From assembly GCF_012985205.1 (NCBI RefSeq), contig NZ_JABEKS010000001.1, positions 1,860,001 to 1,924,000 on the forward strand: 64,000 nucleotides of DNA, in the 5' to 3' direction. Shown piece after piece: positions 1 through 9,300 of this stretch. The position numbers were made by a program, and so were the translations under genes. The DNA is from Planctomonas sp. JC2975. Its GTDB lineage: Bacteria > Actinomycetota > Actinomycetes > Actinomycetales > Microbacteriaceae. The notes beneath the pieces were generated by a model. That model was given only the letters and a program-made list of their open reading frames with translations, was not told the DNA's origin and searched no databases. Numbering within the stretch: position 1 is the first letter of the stretch; every line of letters begins with the position of its first letter.

Positions 1-3000
1 GGCGCCGGCGACCAGACCCGTCGCGCCGTGACCGAGCGCCCCCGTGACAGTGTGCGGTCCAGGACCCGTGAAGTAGTTGTACTCCCCGAGCACGACGCCG
101 CCGGTACCGCCCGCGACGGCTCCGGATACCGCAGCGGCTTTGATCCCCGTCATTCCGAGCTTCGCGGCGACCCCGAAGTCGCCGATGCCGCCCAGTGCGC
201 CGGACAGCACGACCTCGCCGTAGTTGACGGTGCCCGTCGTGGCCTTCTGGATCAGCGTGTCAGCGCCGGCGGACAGCAGCATGGCTCCCGCCGGTCCGCC
301 GACACCGGTGATCATGAGCGCGCCGCCCGCGACGACCATGACGCCGCCGATGACCCAGGCTCCCCAGCCGGTCGTCGCCCATTTCGACACGCTGTTCCAC
401 GTGTCGCCGGCCCACTTGGTCGTGCTGTCCCACGCGTCGGCCAGCCAGCCCTGGGTCTGCTTGCGCAGTTCGTCGTCGGTGAGCGGATGCAGACCCGTCG
501 GGTCGCTGAAGGCGAGCGGGTTGTTGCCAGCGTAGTTGTACGGGTTGCCTGCCCAGCCCGCGCCGACGACGGGCGGGACCGGGTCGGTCGCGAGGAAGCC
601 CCGCGTCGCGGGATCGTACGGACGCGCGCCGAGCCACTCCAGCAGATCCGCTCCCGCGCCGATGGTCAGGGTGCCCGTCGGCGTGATGCCGAGGCCACCG
701 GAGAGTCCGACGGTGGCGCCGGTCCGCCACGGATCCACGGTGTCGTTGCGTCCAGCGCGCCATCCCGGTGTCGACCACGATGAGCCGATGCCCGTCACCG
801 TGCCGAGCGGGAGCACCGCGGTGTCTCCGACCCCGACGAGGGTTGGGACGGCCGCCGCCGCATCCCACCAGACCGGGTCGGACCCGACCGCGGAGAGGCG
901 ACCCGTTGCATCCGTGTGCGCAGTGGTGCTGCGGCGTTCCCCGGTGCTCGTCGTGTCGGTCAGGCGGCTGAGCCGACCGGCGACCGTCCACTCGTACTCA
1001 CGAGCGGATCCGTCGGCATTCAGGGTGCGCGTGCGGCGACCGCTCGGGTCATAGGTGTGGTCGGTGGTGGTGCCGTCGTCGTGATGCACCGCGATCAGCT
1101 GGCCGGCGGGGTCGTATCCATACGTCTCGGACCGCCCGCCGTCGACGCTGCTCACGATGCGCCCGTTCGTGTCGAACGCCCAGACCTGTTCAAGCCCTTC
1201 GGTGATGGCGGAGGTCAGTTCCTCGGCGAGGTCATAGCCGTAGCGCGTCGTGATTCCGTCGCGGGTGATCGCCTCCACCCTGCCTTCGGAGTCACGCTCG
1301 ATGAGCGTGTTCTGGCGTCCGGCGGCGCCGGTGATCGTGTGGGCTGTGACGTCGCCGTCGACTCTCTCCCAGGTCTGCCGGGTGGTGTTGCCCTCTGCGT
1401 CGACCGCGATCGCCGTGACCACCTCGCCCGCACCGTCGTACGTGAGCGCAACCGTGCCCAGCGCCGGATGCTCCACGCTCGTCAGCCGGCCCGCGGAGTC
1501 GTATGCGTAGCTCGTCGTGCGACCGAAGGCATCCACCATCGCCGTGCGGCGCCCGGCGCGGTCGTAGCTCCACGTGATCTCCGCTGCCTCGCCGCCGTCG
1601 ACCGTTCGACTGTCGCGGAGGATGCGGCCGACGCGATCCCATTCCCTCGTATGCGTCACAGGTGACGAACCGCTGAAGTCGTCGACCGTCTGGACGCGGG
1701 CACGCAGGTCACGCGTGACCGTGCAGATCATCGTGCCATCGAGGGTGGTGGAGGTCTCCCGCCCCGAGGCGTCGAAGCCGAAGCCGAAACGGTGTCCGTC
1801 CGGCGTCTGCTGCCACACCTGCCGCCCGGCCAGGTCGTAGCCGGCGGACGTGACTCGGCCGAGCGGATCGGTTTCGGACACGAGACGGTTCATGCCGTCC
1901 CATTCGCGGCTCGTCACTGCACCCGCCGGGTCGATGATGCGCACGAGTCGGCTGTTCTGGTCGTACTCATACCGCGTGACGCCACCGAGTCCGTTGGTCA
2001 CGGCCACCAGCTGTCCGGCGACGTCGTACGTGAATCGACGCGTGCCCCACCAGCGATCGGCAGCAGAAGCGACGCGTCCGCACCTGTCGTAGGTGTATGT
2101 GGACGTACCCGAGCCCGGCTGGTGCAGCCGCAGGAGCCGGCCGCACAGGTCGTACTTCGCCCAGGCCGCGTCGCCGTTGGCGAGCACTTGGCGCACCAGC
2201 AGAGAGTCCGCGTCGTACTCGCGGGTCGCGATGGTGCCGTCGGGGCCGATCACCTCCACGAGGCGTCCGCACGCGTCGTACGCGTATCGGGTCGTCACGC
2301 CCGTCGGGTCGGTGACCTCCACCGGCCGGCCGGCGAGATCCCGACGGATCTGCGTCAGCGAGCCCTCTCCGTCGAGGATCTCCACGACACGTCCGCAGGC
2401 GTCGTAGACGTACGTGCGGGTGTCCTCATCTCCGGAGGTCGCGCTCACCGGACGGCCGAGCGCGTCGCGCCGGAGCGTCGCGGCCAGGAGCCCGTCGTCG
2501 ACGGTTTCCGAATTGCCCGCGCGATCGATCGTCGAGGCGCGGGAGGCGCCCGTCGGATCGGTCGCGGCGACCAGTTCGCCGTTCGCGTCGTAGCTGTTGA
2601 CCCACACGCCACCGGTCGGGTCCACCGTCTCGACGAGGCGGGAGAGCGAGTCGTGCGTGTAGGACCACGTGGATCCGTCCGGAAGCTCCACCGAGGCGAC
2701 GTTCCCGATGTCGTCCAGCACTCGCGCGATCGATCGGCCGAGCGGATCGATCGTCCGCGTCTCCTCACCGGTCGGTCCGTACTCGATCTCGGTGCGTCCG
2801 CCGTCCGGCGCCACTTCGGCGGTCAGTCGTCCGGCGACGCTGTGCTCGAAGCGCCACACCGCTCCGTCGGGGTCGCGGCGGCCGATCAGCAGTCCGGCGT
2901 CGTCATAGGTGTAGGCAGTGCGGTGTCCGGACGGCGTCACGGCGGCGATCACGCGTCCCGCGGAGTCCCGCTCCAGCCGAGCGGAAGCCCCGAGCGCGTT

Positions 3001-5064
3001 CGTCGTCGCGACGAGGTCGCCGCGCGCGTCGTAGTCGAAGCGCAGGACGACGCCGGTGGGATCGGTCACCTGCGTCAGCAGATTGTCGTCCCACGCCATG
3101 GTGGTGCGTCCGCCGACCGGATCGAGGATCACCGAAGGATTGCGGTTCTCGCCGTCGTATTCGTAGGTGGTGACGGCATCCGACCCCCCGTCGTCCGCGG
3201 CCCCGACCACGACCGTGATGACACGGTCCAGCTCGTCGTGGCCGTACTGCACATCGGCTCCGGTCGGCAGCACCTCGTGGACCAGGCGCCCGCGCTCGTC
3301 GTACTCCCGCACGGTGCGCTGACCGACGCGATCCGTGACCTCGAGCAGGTCGCCGTGAGTGTCCCACACGTACGACTGGCTGTTGCCATGGGAATCGATG
3401 ACGTTCGTCAGACGGCCGAGCGCGTCGGCGATCCAGGTGTTCGCCCGCTCACCGTCGGTGTCGGCCACCTCCGTGACGCCACCGGGAAGGTAGCTGTACC
3501 GGCTGAGGCGACCGAACGGAGAGCGCTGGGACGCGACGCGACCCTTGGCGTCGTACTCATTGAGCACCTCGACGACCCCGTCGGCGTCGATGACCTGCTC
3601 GACCAGGCCGGATGCCTCGCCCCACACGTAGTTCCGGCGGCCGGTCGGGCCTGTGGCACCGGTCAGTCGGCCCTGCGCGTCGTAGTGGAACGCGACGACG
3701 CGCCCATCGGATGCCGCAAGCGACACGACCCGGCTGTCCTGCCACTCCAGCGAGACCGAGCGTCCGCGCTCGTGGACGAGCCCCTCAAGTCGTCCGTCGA
3801 CGCCGTACATCGCGTCGATACGCGTGCCGGCTCCGCGCTCGAAGTATTCGAGCCTGCCCGCTGTCGTGAACTTCCAGCGACCACCGGTGTTGTCCGAGGC
3901 GACGAATCCGTCGCCGAACAGCTCCAACCAGTAGGACGCGCCGGTCGCCCTGCCCCAGCCGTCGTCGGTGCGGGGGAAAACGATGTGACGGCCGTCGGGC
4001 TGAACCCAGCGCGCCGCATCCGGGGTGATCAGCAGGCCGATCTCGGTCCACGAAGCCCATCCGGGGCCGAACGCGCCGACCGTCTCGCTCGCCGAGTTGT
4101 AGGTGCGGGTGAAGCCGAGGGTGCTGCATCCACCGTCGAAGGCGAGGTCGGTCTCGGGCTCGGTGAAGTTGCCGGTGGCGGTGTTCACCGGGTCGTCGGC
4201 GTATCCGCTGGTCGGCACGCCACCGAGTGCGCTGGGCATGTCGATGGTGAGGTCGGTGCGGGACGCATTCACGTGCGCGGCTGCAAGAGCTGCGGCCAAC
4301 GCCTGGTTCGAGAGCGTGCGCAGGCTGCCCGAACCGCCCGCCTTGTCGAAAGCACCGGCGATGGTGTTGGCCCAGGTCACCTCCTGCTTGTTCGCATCGA
4401 TGAACTGCTGAAAACCGAGCACGACGCCGCCGGCTTCCAGGCTTCCCCAACCGCACGATGCGGTGAAGGCCGCATACGCCTTCTGGACGGCCGTGTGATG
4501 CGTGGTCAGCGTCGTGTCATCCGACGTGGTCGAGGTGGCGAAGGACCGTAGATTGGCGGGAATCGCGGACGACGTGCCGGAGGGAACACCACCTCCCGAA
4601 CCTGGCTGCGGCGTCTCCCGTGAACCGGCGGGCGGCTTCGGCGCTGAGTGGTGCACCTGCGGCTCCGCGTCCGGAACCGGCGGAGCGTCCCCACCCCAGA
4701 GGTGGGACACGTCGTCCCATCCCTTCTCGAACATGTTGCGGTGCTTCTGCTGGTCCTCCCACTGACGCGCCTTCACCCGACGCTGCTGCTCGGCATCCGC
4801 CGACTTCTGCAGCTCGACGGTGTACTTCGCCACCTGCCGCAGAGCAGATGACACCTCCGTGGCATCCGACACCTGCGTGGTCCCGTTGGTGTGGAACAGC
4901 GTCGAGAAATACCCCTTGAACTGATCCAGACCCGTCGACCGCGCCGACGACCGCGACCCCTTCTGCCCATCGATCGCATCCGCAGCGTTATTACACGCCG
5001 ACACCAACGCCTGAGCATCCGAATCGGAGAACTTCACGTTCTCCTTGTTCCCGCCGGGAGCCAT
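1..5064 (-). CDS. RHS/YD-repeat polymorphic toxin, 3' end missing
   Basis: Open for 1688 codons from an ATG at 5064 (GGAAAGGG upstream) to the left edge without a stop, so the C-terminus is missing. Order of parts: a helical, Lys/Gln-rich N-terminal region (about 1-115) of the kind that addresses proteins to type VII secretion; a Pro/Gly linker (to about 200); a DUF6531-type segment near residue 290 (NTATGNF); then about 1000 residues of YD repeats (YDxxGR-type, for example YDACGRLVE). The RHS core signature lies near residue 1480 (ARPYDPATRGF, ending NPYNYAGNNPLAFSDPTG). After it comes a Gly/Ala-rich hydrophobic stretch as seen before many toxin tips. In the family the YD repeats form a shell that encloses a variable C-terminal toxin; the toxin and any immunity gene would lie left of the window. 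The WXG100 and EssC-type genes just upstream support a type VII effector. Toxin activity cannot be named. Confidence 0.9.
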   Translation of the reverse strand, partial: MAPGGNKENVKFSDSDAQALVSACNNAADAIDGQKGSRSSARSTGLDQFKGYFSTLFHTNGTTQVSDATEVSSALRQVAKYTVELQKSADAEQQRRVKARQWEDQQKHRNMFEKGWDDVSHLWGGDAPPVPDAEPQVHHSAPKPPAGSRETPQPGSGGGVPSGTSSAIPANLRSFATSTTSDDTTLTTHHTAVQKAYAAFTASCGWGSLEAGGVVLGFQQFIDANKQEVTWANTIAGAFDKAGGSGSLRTLSNQALAAALAAAHVNASRTDLTIDMPSALGGVPTSGYADDPVNTATGNFTEPETDLAFDGGCSTLGFTRTYNSASETVGAFGPGWASWTEIGLLITPDAARWVQPDGRHIVFPRTDDGWGRATGASYWLELFGDGFVASDNTGGRWKFTTAGRLEYFERGAGTRIDAMYGVDGRLEGLVHERGRSVSLEWQDSRVVSLAASDGRVVAFHYDAQGRLTGATGPTGRRNYVWGEASGLVEQVIDADGVVEVLNEYDAKGRVASQRSPFGRLSRYSYLPGGVTEVADTDGERANTWIADALGRLTNVIDSHGNSQSYVWDTHGDLLEVTDRVGQRTVREYDERGRLVHEVLPTGADVQYGHDELDRVITVVVGAADDGGSDAVTTYEYDGENRNPSVILDPVGGRTTMAWDDNLLTQVTDPTGVVLRFDYDARGDLVATTNALGASARLERDSAGRVIAAVTPSGHRTAYTYDDAGLLIGRRDPDGAVWRFEHSVAGRLTAEVAPDGGRTEIEYGPTGEETRTIDPLGRSIARVLDDIGNVASVELPDGSTWSYTHDSLSRLVETVDPTGGVWVNSYDANGELVAATDPTGASRASTIDRAGNSETVDDGLLAATLRRDALGRPVSATSGDEDTRTYVYDACGRVVEILDGEGSLTQIRRDLAGRPVEVTDPTGVTTRYAYDACGRLVEVIGPDGTIATREYDADSLLVRQVLANGDAAWAKYDLCGRLLRLHQPGSGTSTYTYDRCGRVASAADRWWGTRRFTYDVAGQLVAVTNGLGGVTRYEYDQNSRLVRIIDPAGAVTSREWDGMNRLVSETDPLGRVTSAGYDLAGRQVWQQTPDGHRFGFGFDASGRETSTTLDGTMICTVTRDLRARVQTVDDFSGSSPVTHTREWDRVGRILRDSRTVDGGEAAEITWSYDRAGRRTAMVDAFGRTTSYAYDSAGRLTSVEHPALGTVALTYDGAGEVVTAIAVDAEGNTTRQTWERVDGDVTAHTITGAAGRQNTLIERDSEGRVEAITRDGITTRYGYDLAEELTSAITEGLEQVWAFDTNGRIVSSVDGGRSETYGYDPAGQLIAVHHDDGTTTDHTYDPSGRRTRTLNADGSAREYEWTVAGRLSRLTDTTSTGERRSTTAHTDATGRLSAVGSDPVWWDAAAAVPTLVGVGDTAVLPLGTVTGIGSSWSTPGWRAGRNDTVDPWRTGATVGLSGGLGITPTGTLTIGAGADLLEWLGARPYDPATRGFLATDPVPPVVGAGWAGNPYNYAGNNPLAFSDPTGLHPLTDDELRKQTQGWLADAWDSTTKWAGDTWNSVSKWATTGWGAWVIGGVMVVAGGALMITGVGGPAGAMLLSAGADTLIQKATTGTVNYGEVVLSGALGGIGDFGVAAKLGMTGIKAAAVSGAVAGGTGGVVLGEYNYFTGPGPHTVTGALGHGATGLVAGA

Positions 5065-5172
5065 TCCACTCAACCCTTTCCACACGAACGCTCTTCATGA
5101 CGAACGGGCACGGCCTCATGACCGGCCCGTCCGTCGCGGCCCCGTCGATGGAGCCGGTGGTGCTTGGAGGTG

Positions 5173-5457
5173 CTAGTTGCCGCCGCCGGCGGTGAAGATG
5201 TTCGTCGAGATCGACTTCAACTCACGATGCAACTCATCCAACTTCTGAATCGCATTCTTCAACGCCGTATTCGTCGTCGGCCACGTGTCATTACGGAACG
5301 TCTCCGCCAACGGACCATCCCAATTATTCGGCTCAGACAAAATCTTGCCCTGCGCATCCAAAGCACTGATCTGATCCGTCAAACCACCATTGATGATCGA
5401 CTGAATCTGCGAAATGGCCGACTTCGCAGCCTCAGTAGACAAAACACGAGAAGACAT
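5173..5457 (-). CDS. WXG100-like (EsxA/ESAT-6 fold) small secreted protein
   Basis: A 94-residue protein, the usual length for the WXG100 family, predicted as two helices around a central W-x-G turn (NNWDGPL, Trp46 and Gly48). A longer in-frame ORF starts at 5556, but its Arg/Ser-rich extension is not family-like; the ATG at 5457 has TGGGGA six bases upstream. WXG100 proteins are folded dimers exported by the FtsK/SpoIIIE ATPase of type VII systems, often as partners or chaperones of larger LXG/WXG toxins. The gene lies 108 bp upstream of the RHS toxin, same strand, so it is probably its secretion partner. It is rich in T-ending codons (GTT, TCT, GGT) and TTG leucines and visibly lower in GC than the neighbours. 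Confidence 0.85.
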   Translation of the reverse strand: MSSRVLSTEAAKSAISQIQSIINGGLTDQISALDAQGKILSEPNNWDGPLAETFRNDTWPTTNTALKNAIQKLDELHRELKSISTNIFTAGGGN

Positions 5458-5683
5458 AGAAATCCCCACTACACATACCCGCGGAACGCGGGAAACGATG
5501 AGACGCCGCCGCGCAGTGGCAGCACTGCGAGAAGACGAAACCCTTGGACAGGCCACTCATCCGGCGGCAGCCGAACCAGCGACGACCACGATGCTATCGA
5601 CACCCGCCAACGGCGAGGAATGGGGACCACTCCCCATGGGTGCCACCTCATGACGGTCTGTGCCCGAGATCGAAAGACGCGAG

Positions 5684-6295
5684 TCATCGCCCATCGCGAG
5701 CCGGCGTCTGCAACGGCCATGAGGCATCGGGGATGACCAGATCGGGCCTGCGCTCCCGCAAGAAGTCGATCAGCTGCGGGTAGCCGAGCATGATGCGCGT
5801 CGCGGAGAACGACTGCTCGGCCGCCGTCTTGGCGACGATCCCGCCGTAGTTGCTCGACCTGCGCGAGGTCAGTTCGGTGATGTCCGATATGGCGGTTTCG
5901 CGTGGCGCGCCGGCCAGCGGGAACGCGAACACCGCATCCGGCGTCACCTCGAGCCGGAGCCGCGCCATGCCATGGGCCAGCCACACCATGAAGACGCCGA
6001 CCACGACGAAGAGCGACCCGACGATCCCCATCGCCAGGTTCGACGTCTCGCCGGCACCCGAGAGTGCTGAGAGGAACAGGAGCAGACCGACCGCGATGGC
6101 GATGATGCCGGCGACGCGCATCAGCACCCGCTGCCAGCGCCGCAGGCTGACGACGAACTGCACGCCATCGCGCGTCGACTTCCATGCCGACGTCGACGGC
6201 GCGTTGCGCACCCTGCCGGCGACGAGTGCCGTCACGATCGCCATGATGACCAGCGGGAGAAGGAGACTGATCACGACCCCGACGGTCGTATTCAT
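5684..6295 (-). CDS. Membrane protein of the type VII locus, unknown function
   Basis: A 203-residue protein with an N-terminal membrane segment (about 5-27), two adjacent membrane segments (about 60-108) and a soluble C-terminal half of about 90 residues. That half (RLEVTPDAVFAFPLAG, then SDITELTSRRSSNYGG) looks like a small PH-like or bacterial PH domain following the membrane pair, but I cannot assign it firmly. The start at 6295 has AAAGGA five bases upstream. It sits between the EssC-type ATPase (72 bp upstream) and the WXG100 gene, all on the minus strand, so a role as an accessory subunit of the secretion machine is inferred from position only. Confidence 0.7.
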   Translation of the reverse strand: MNTTVGVVISLLLPLVIMAIVTALVAGRVRNAPSTSAWKSTRDGVQFVVSLRRWQRVLMRVAGIIAIAVGLLLFLSALSGAGETSNLAMGIVGSLFVVVGVFMVWLAHGMARLRLEVTPDAVFAFPLAGAPRETAISDITELTSRRSSNYGGIVAKTAAEQSFSATRIMLGYPQLIDFLRERRPDLVIPDASWPLQTPARDGR

Positions 6296-6367
6296 GTATT
6301 CCTTTCGTCGCTCATGTCATTCGGAAATGGGTCGCGCCGACGTTTCCCGGCCAGACGCCGCTCCGTG

Positions 6368-9300
6368 TCACGGCAGCGGAAGCTGCACCCGCTCGAACTT
6401 GCCGCGCGCGACGTACACACCGCGTCCCGGCGGGAACTCGCTGCGCGCCGAGCGCGGTAACGGCGTGTTCAGGATCATGTCGCCGTCCGTGGGGTCGGGT
6501 TGCAGCAGGAGGCCGCGACGGGCGGACTTGGCCTCGCCGATCATCCCCCAGCCGGAAGCCCATCCGCTCTGGTCGCCGTCGGCGAGCAGGAAATGGTCGC
6601 TGCGATTGACGGCTTTCAGAAGACCGGTGAGCGAGGAGTCGGCAGCCGACTGCGAGAAGTCTCCGATCGACTCGACGAAGATCCCTATCCGGATGCCGCC
6701 CTCGTTGCCCATCGCCTCCGTCAGTTCCCTGGCCAGTTCGTCCGCAGCCTCGTCGGTGGTGGCCGCACGCGCCCACATCGGTTCCCGTGAGACGGCTGAC
6801 CTCGCGTTGCCGATGTAGTACATCCGCGCACTCTGGTCGAAGCGGCGGAACGACCGGGCGATCGTGAGGAACGCGGTCGTCCGACCGCTGGCGGGAGGTC
6901 CGGAGAGCACCATGGCGCCTGTCGGATCGAATCCGATCGGCACGAGATCGCCCTCGCCGATGCCAAGGACAGGCAGGCCCGCCACCCGGTCCGGGAGCGC
7001 CGACTGCGGGTACTCGACGGGAAGGGATCCGACCTCCGGGGCGGGCTTGGCACCGGCCCTGTGCATGGCCGCACCGAGCTTCGCCACGTTGGCAGACTGC
7101 TCGGAGACGATCGGTGTGCCGCCGAGCACAGCGATCTGCGTCTCGAGCTCATCGACGATGGCCCGGCCGGCCGGCGAGGTGCCCGACAGCACGTCGGCCG
7201 GTTCGCCGAGCATGCGATAACCGTCTTCGTCTGCGAGGCGCAGCACGACCTGGCGCTGAACGCTCGCTGCGACCGAACTCGGCACCGCTCCGCCGCGGTC
7301 AGCCGTGAGCGCGACGTGCATGCCCAGCTGACGTCCGTCCGTGAGCACATCGCGGAACACGTCGTACCACTGGGCGCGCATGCCCTGGCCCTCGTAGTCC
7401 TCGCGGAAGCTCGGGAAGCCATCGATGAGCAGCAGAATGCGCGGCTCATCCGGCCGGCCCGCCAGCTGCCGGTACTCGGCGATGTTGGATGCATTCGCCG
7501 CGGCGAACCGCTGGGCGCGCTCTTCCAACTGCTCGTGCATCATGCGGAGCAGGCGCACGACGCGTTCTGCGTCGTCGCCCTTCACGACGGCGCCGACGTG
7601 CGGAAGCTGCTCGAGCATCCTCAGGCTGCCCGCGCCGAAGTCGAGGCCGTAGACGTGCACGGGACCGCCACGGGGCGTGATCGCCGCGGAGCAGGCGAGC
7701 GTGCGGAGCACCGTCGACTTGCCGGAACCGCCGGTCCCGTAAACGGCGAGGTTGCCGTCGACGTCGGGCTGGAAGTAGATCGGAACCTGCTCCTGCCGAT
7801 CGGGAACGTCCGCGACGCCGAGCAGGAGCTCGGAATCCGTGCGCTGTCTCAGCAGAGTCAGGTCGTAGACCGGGGCCAGTTCGTCCAGCCAGGGTCGGCG
7901 CGGAGCGGGAATGGCCGCGAGCCGCTGCGCGTCCACCATGGATGCGACCAACCGCTGCTGATCCGTCGGGCCGGGGTCGCGCTTGGTGTCTGCATCCGCA
8001 TCGATGGCACCGGGGTCCTCCCAACGCACCTCACCGCCGAAGCGGAGCTCCGCGACGTCAATGCCGGCTCGATCCGGCTCGCGTCCCGTCCACCCGCCGG
8101 CATAGCCGGACTGGAAGAGCATCAGCCGTCCCGGACCGGTCTTGGCCACGCCGCGACCCGGGATGCCTGGGTCGAAGTGCGCGGCATCCTGGGTGCCGAC
8201 GACGTCGCTCGAATCCGCCTCGTCTGCCATGCGGAGGGCGACGCGCAGATTGGTGTTCGCCCGCAGGTTGTCGCGGATGACGCCTGCCGGCCGCTGCGTC
8301 GCCATGATCAGGTGGATGCCGAGCGATCGACCACGCTGTGCGATGTCGACGACGCCGTCCACGAACTCGGGGACCTCGCCGACCAGCGCGGCGAACTCGT
8401 CGATCACGAGCACAAGCGCCGGCGGGCTGTCAGGGTCGCCGCGCTTCTCCAGCTCGAGCAGATCCTTCGCCTTCTTGCGGTTCAGCAGGTGCTCGCGATG
8501 GTGCAGCTCGGCGCGAAGGCTCGTGAGCGCGCGACGCACGAGATGGGGGCTGAGGTCGGTGACGAGCCCGACGCAGTGCGGCAGGCTCACGCAGTCGGCG
8601 AACGCCGAACCGCCTTTGTAGTCGACGAAGAGGAACGTGACGCGGTCCGGGCTGTACTCGGCGGCCATGCCGAGCACCCAGGCCTGCAGGAACTCGGACT
8701 TCCCCGCGCCCGTCGTACCGCCCACCAGCGCGTGCGGACCCTGGGTGCGCAGGTCGAGGTGCATCGGGTCGATGCCGCCGGATCCGACGGTGGCACGGAG
8801 CGTTCCGGCGCGACGCGGGACGGGGGCAGCACCGCTCCTGTCGTGCACCGAGTTGTTCTGGCGCCATCTGTCGACTACGGACTCGCTCGTCTCGACGAGA
8901 TCGTGACCGAGCAGCGTGACGAGGGAGATCGAGCGGGGCAGGTCGCTGGAATCCGCGGCGACCGCGCCGGCATCGATGACGGCGGCCATCCGACGCGCGA
9001 AGTCCAGGGCCCCCTGGCCGTCGACGACCTCGGTGGCGACGTCGTCGATCGTCTCGCCGAGACGGACGAATCCGATGCGCCCCGTGCCGGGGACATCGCT
9101 CAGCTCGAGGTACGTGCGACAGGCGGCGGGCAGGGCGGCGACATGGTCGCTGATCCAGATCGGGTACACGCCGGCATCGGCGGCACGCTCCGCGAGTTGC
9201 ACCAAGCGGGCTCGGTCGACGGCCGCGTCATCCGAGATGAGCACCACCATCGCCGGGATGGGCGCCTGCGCGCCCGGCGTCGACTCGCCCTTGGCGACAT

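Noticed and set aside
1792-4551. Long plus-strand ORF of 919 codons
   Set aside because: It is antisense to the RHS gene, whose frame gives continuous YD repeats; the ORF product is Arg/His/Val-rich and matches nothing.
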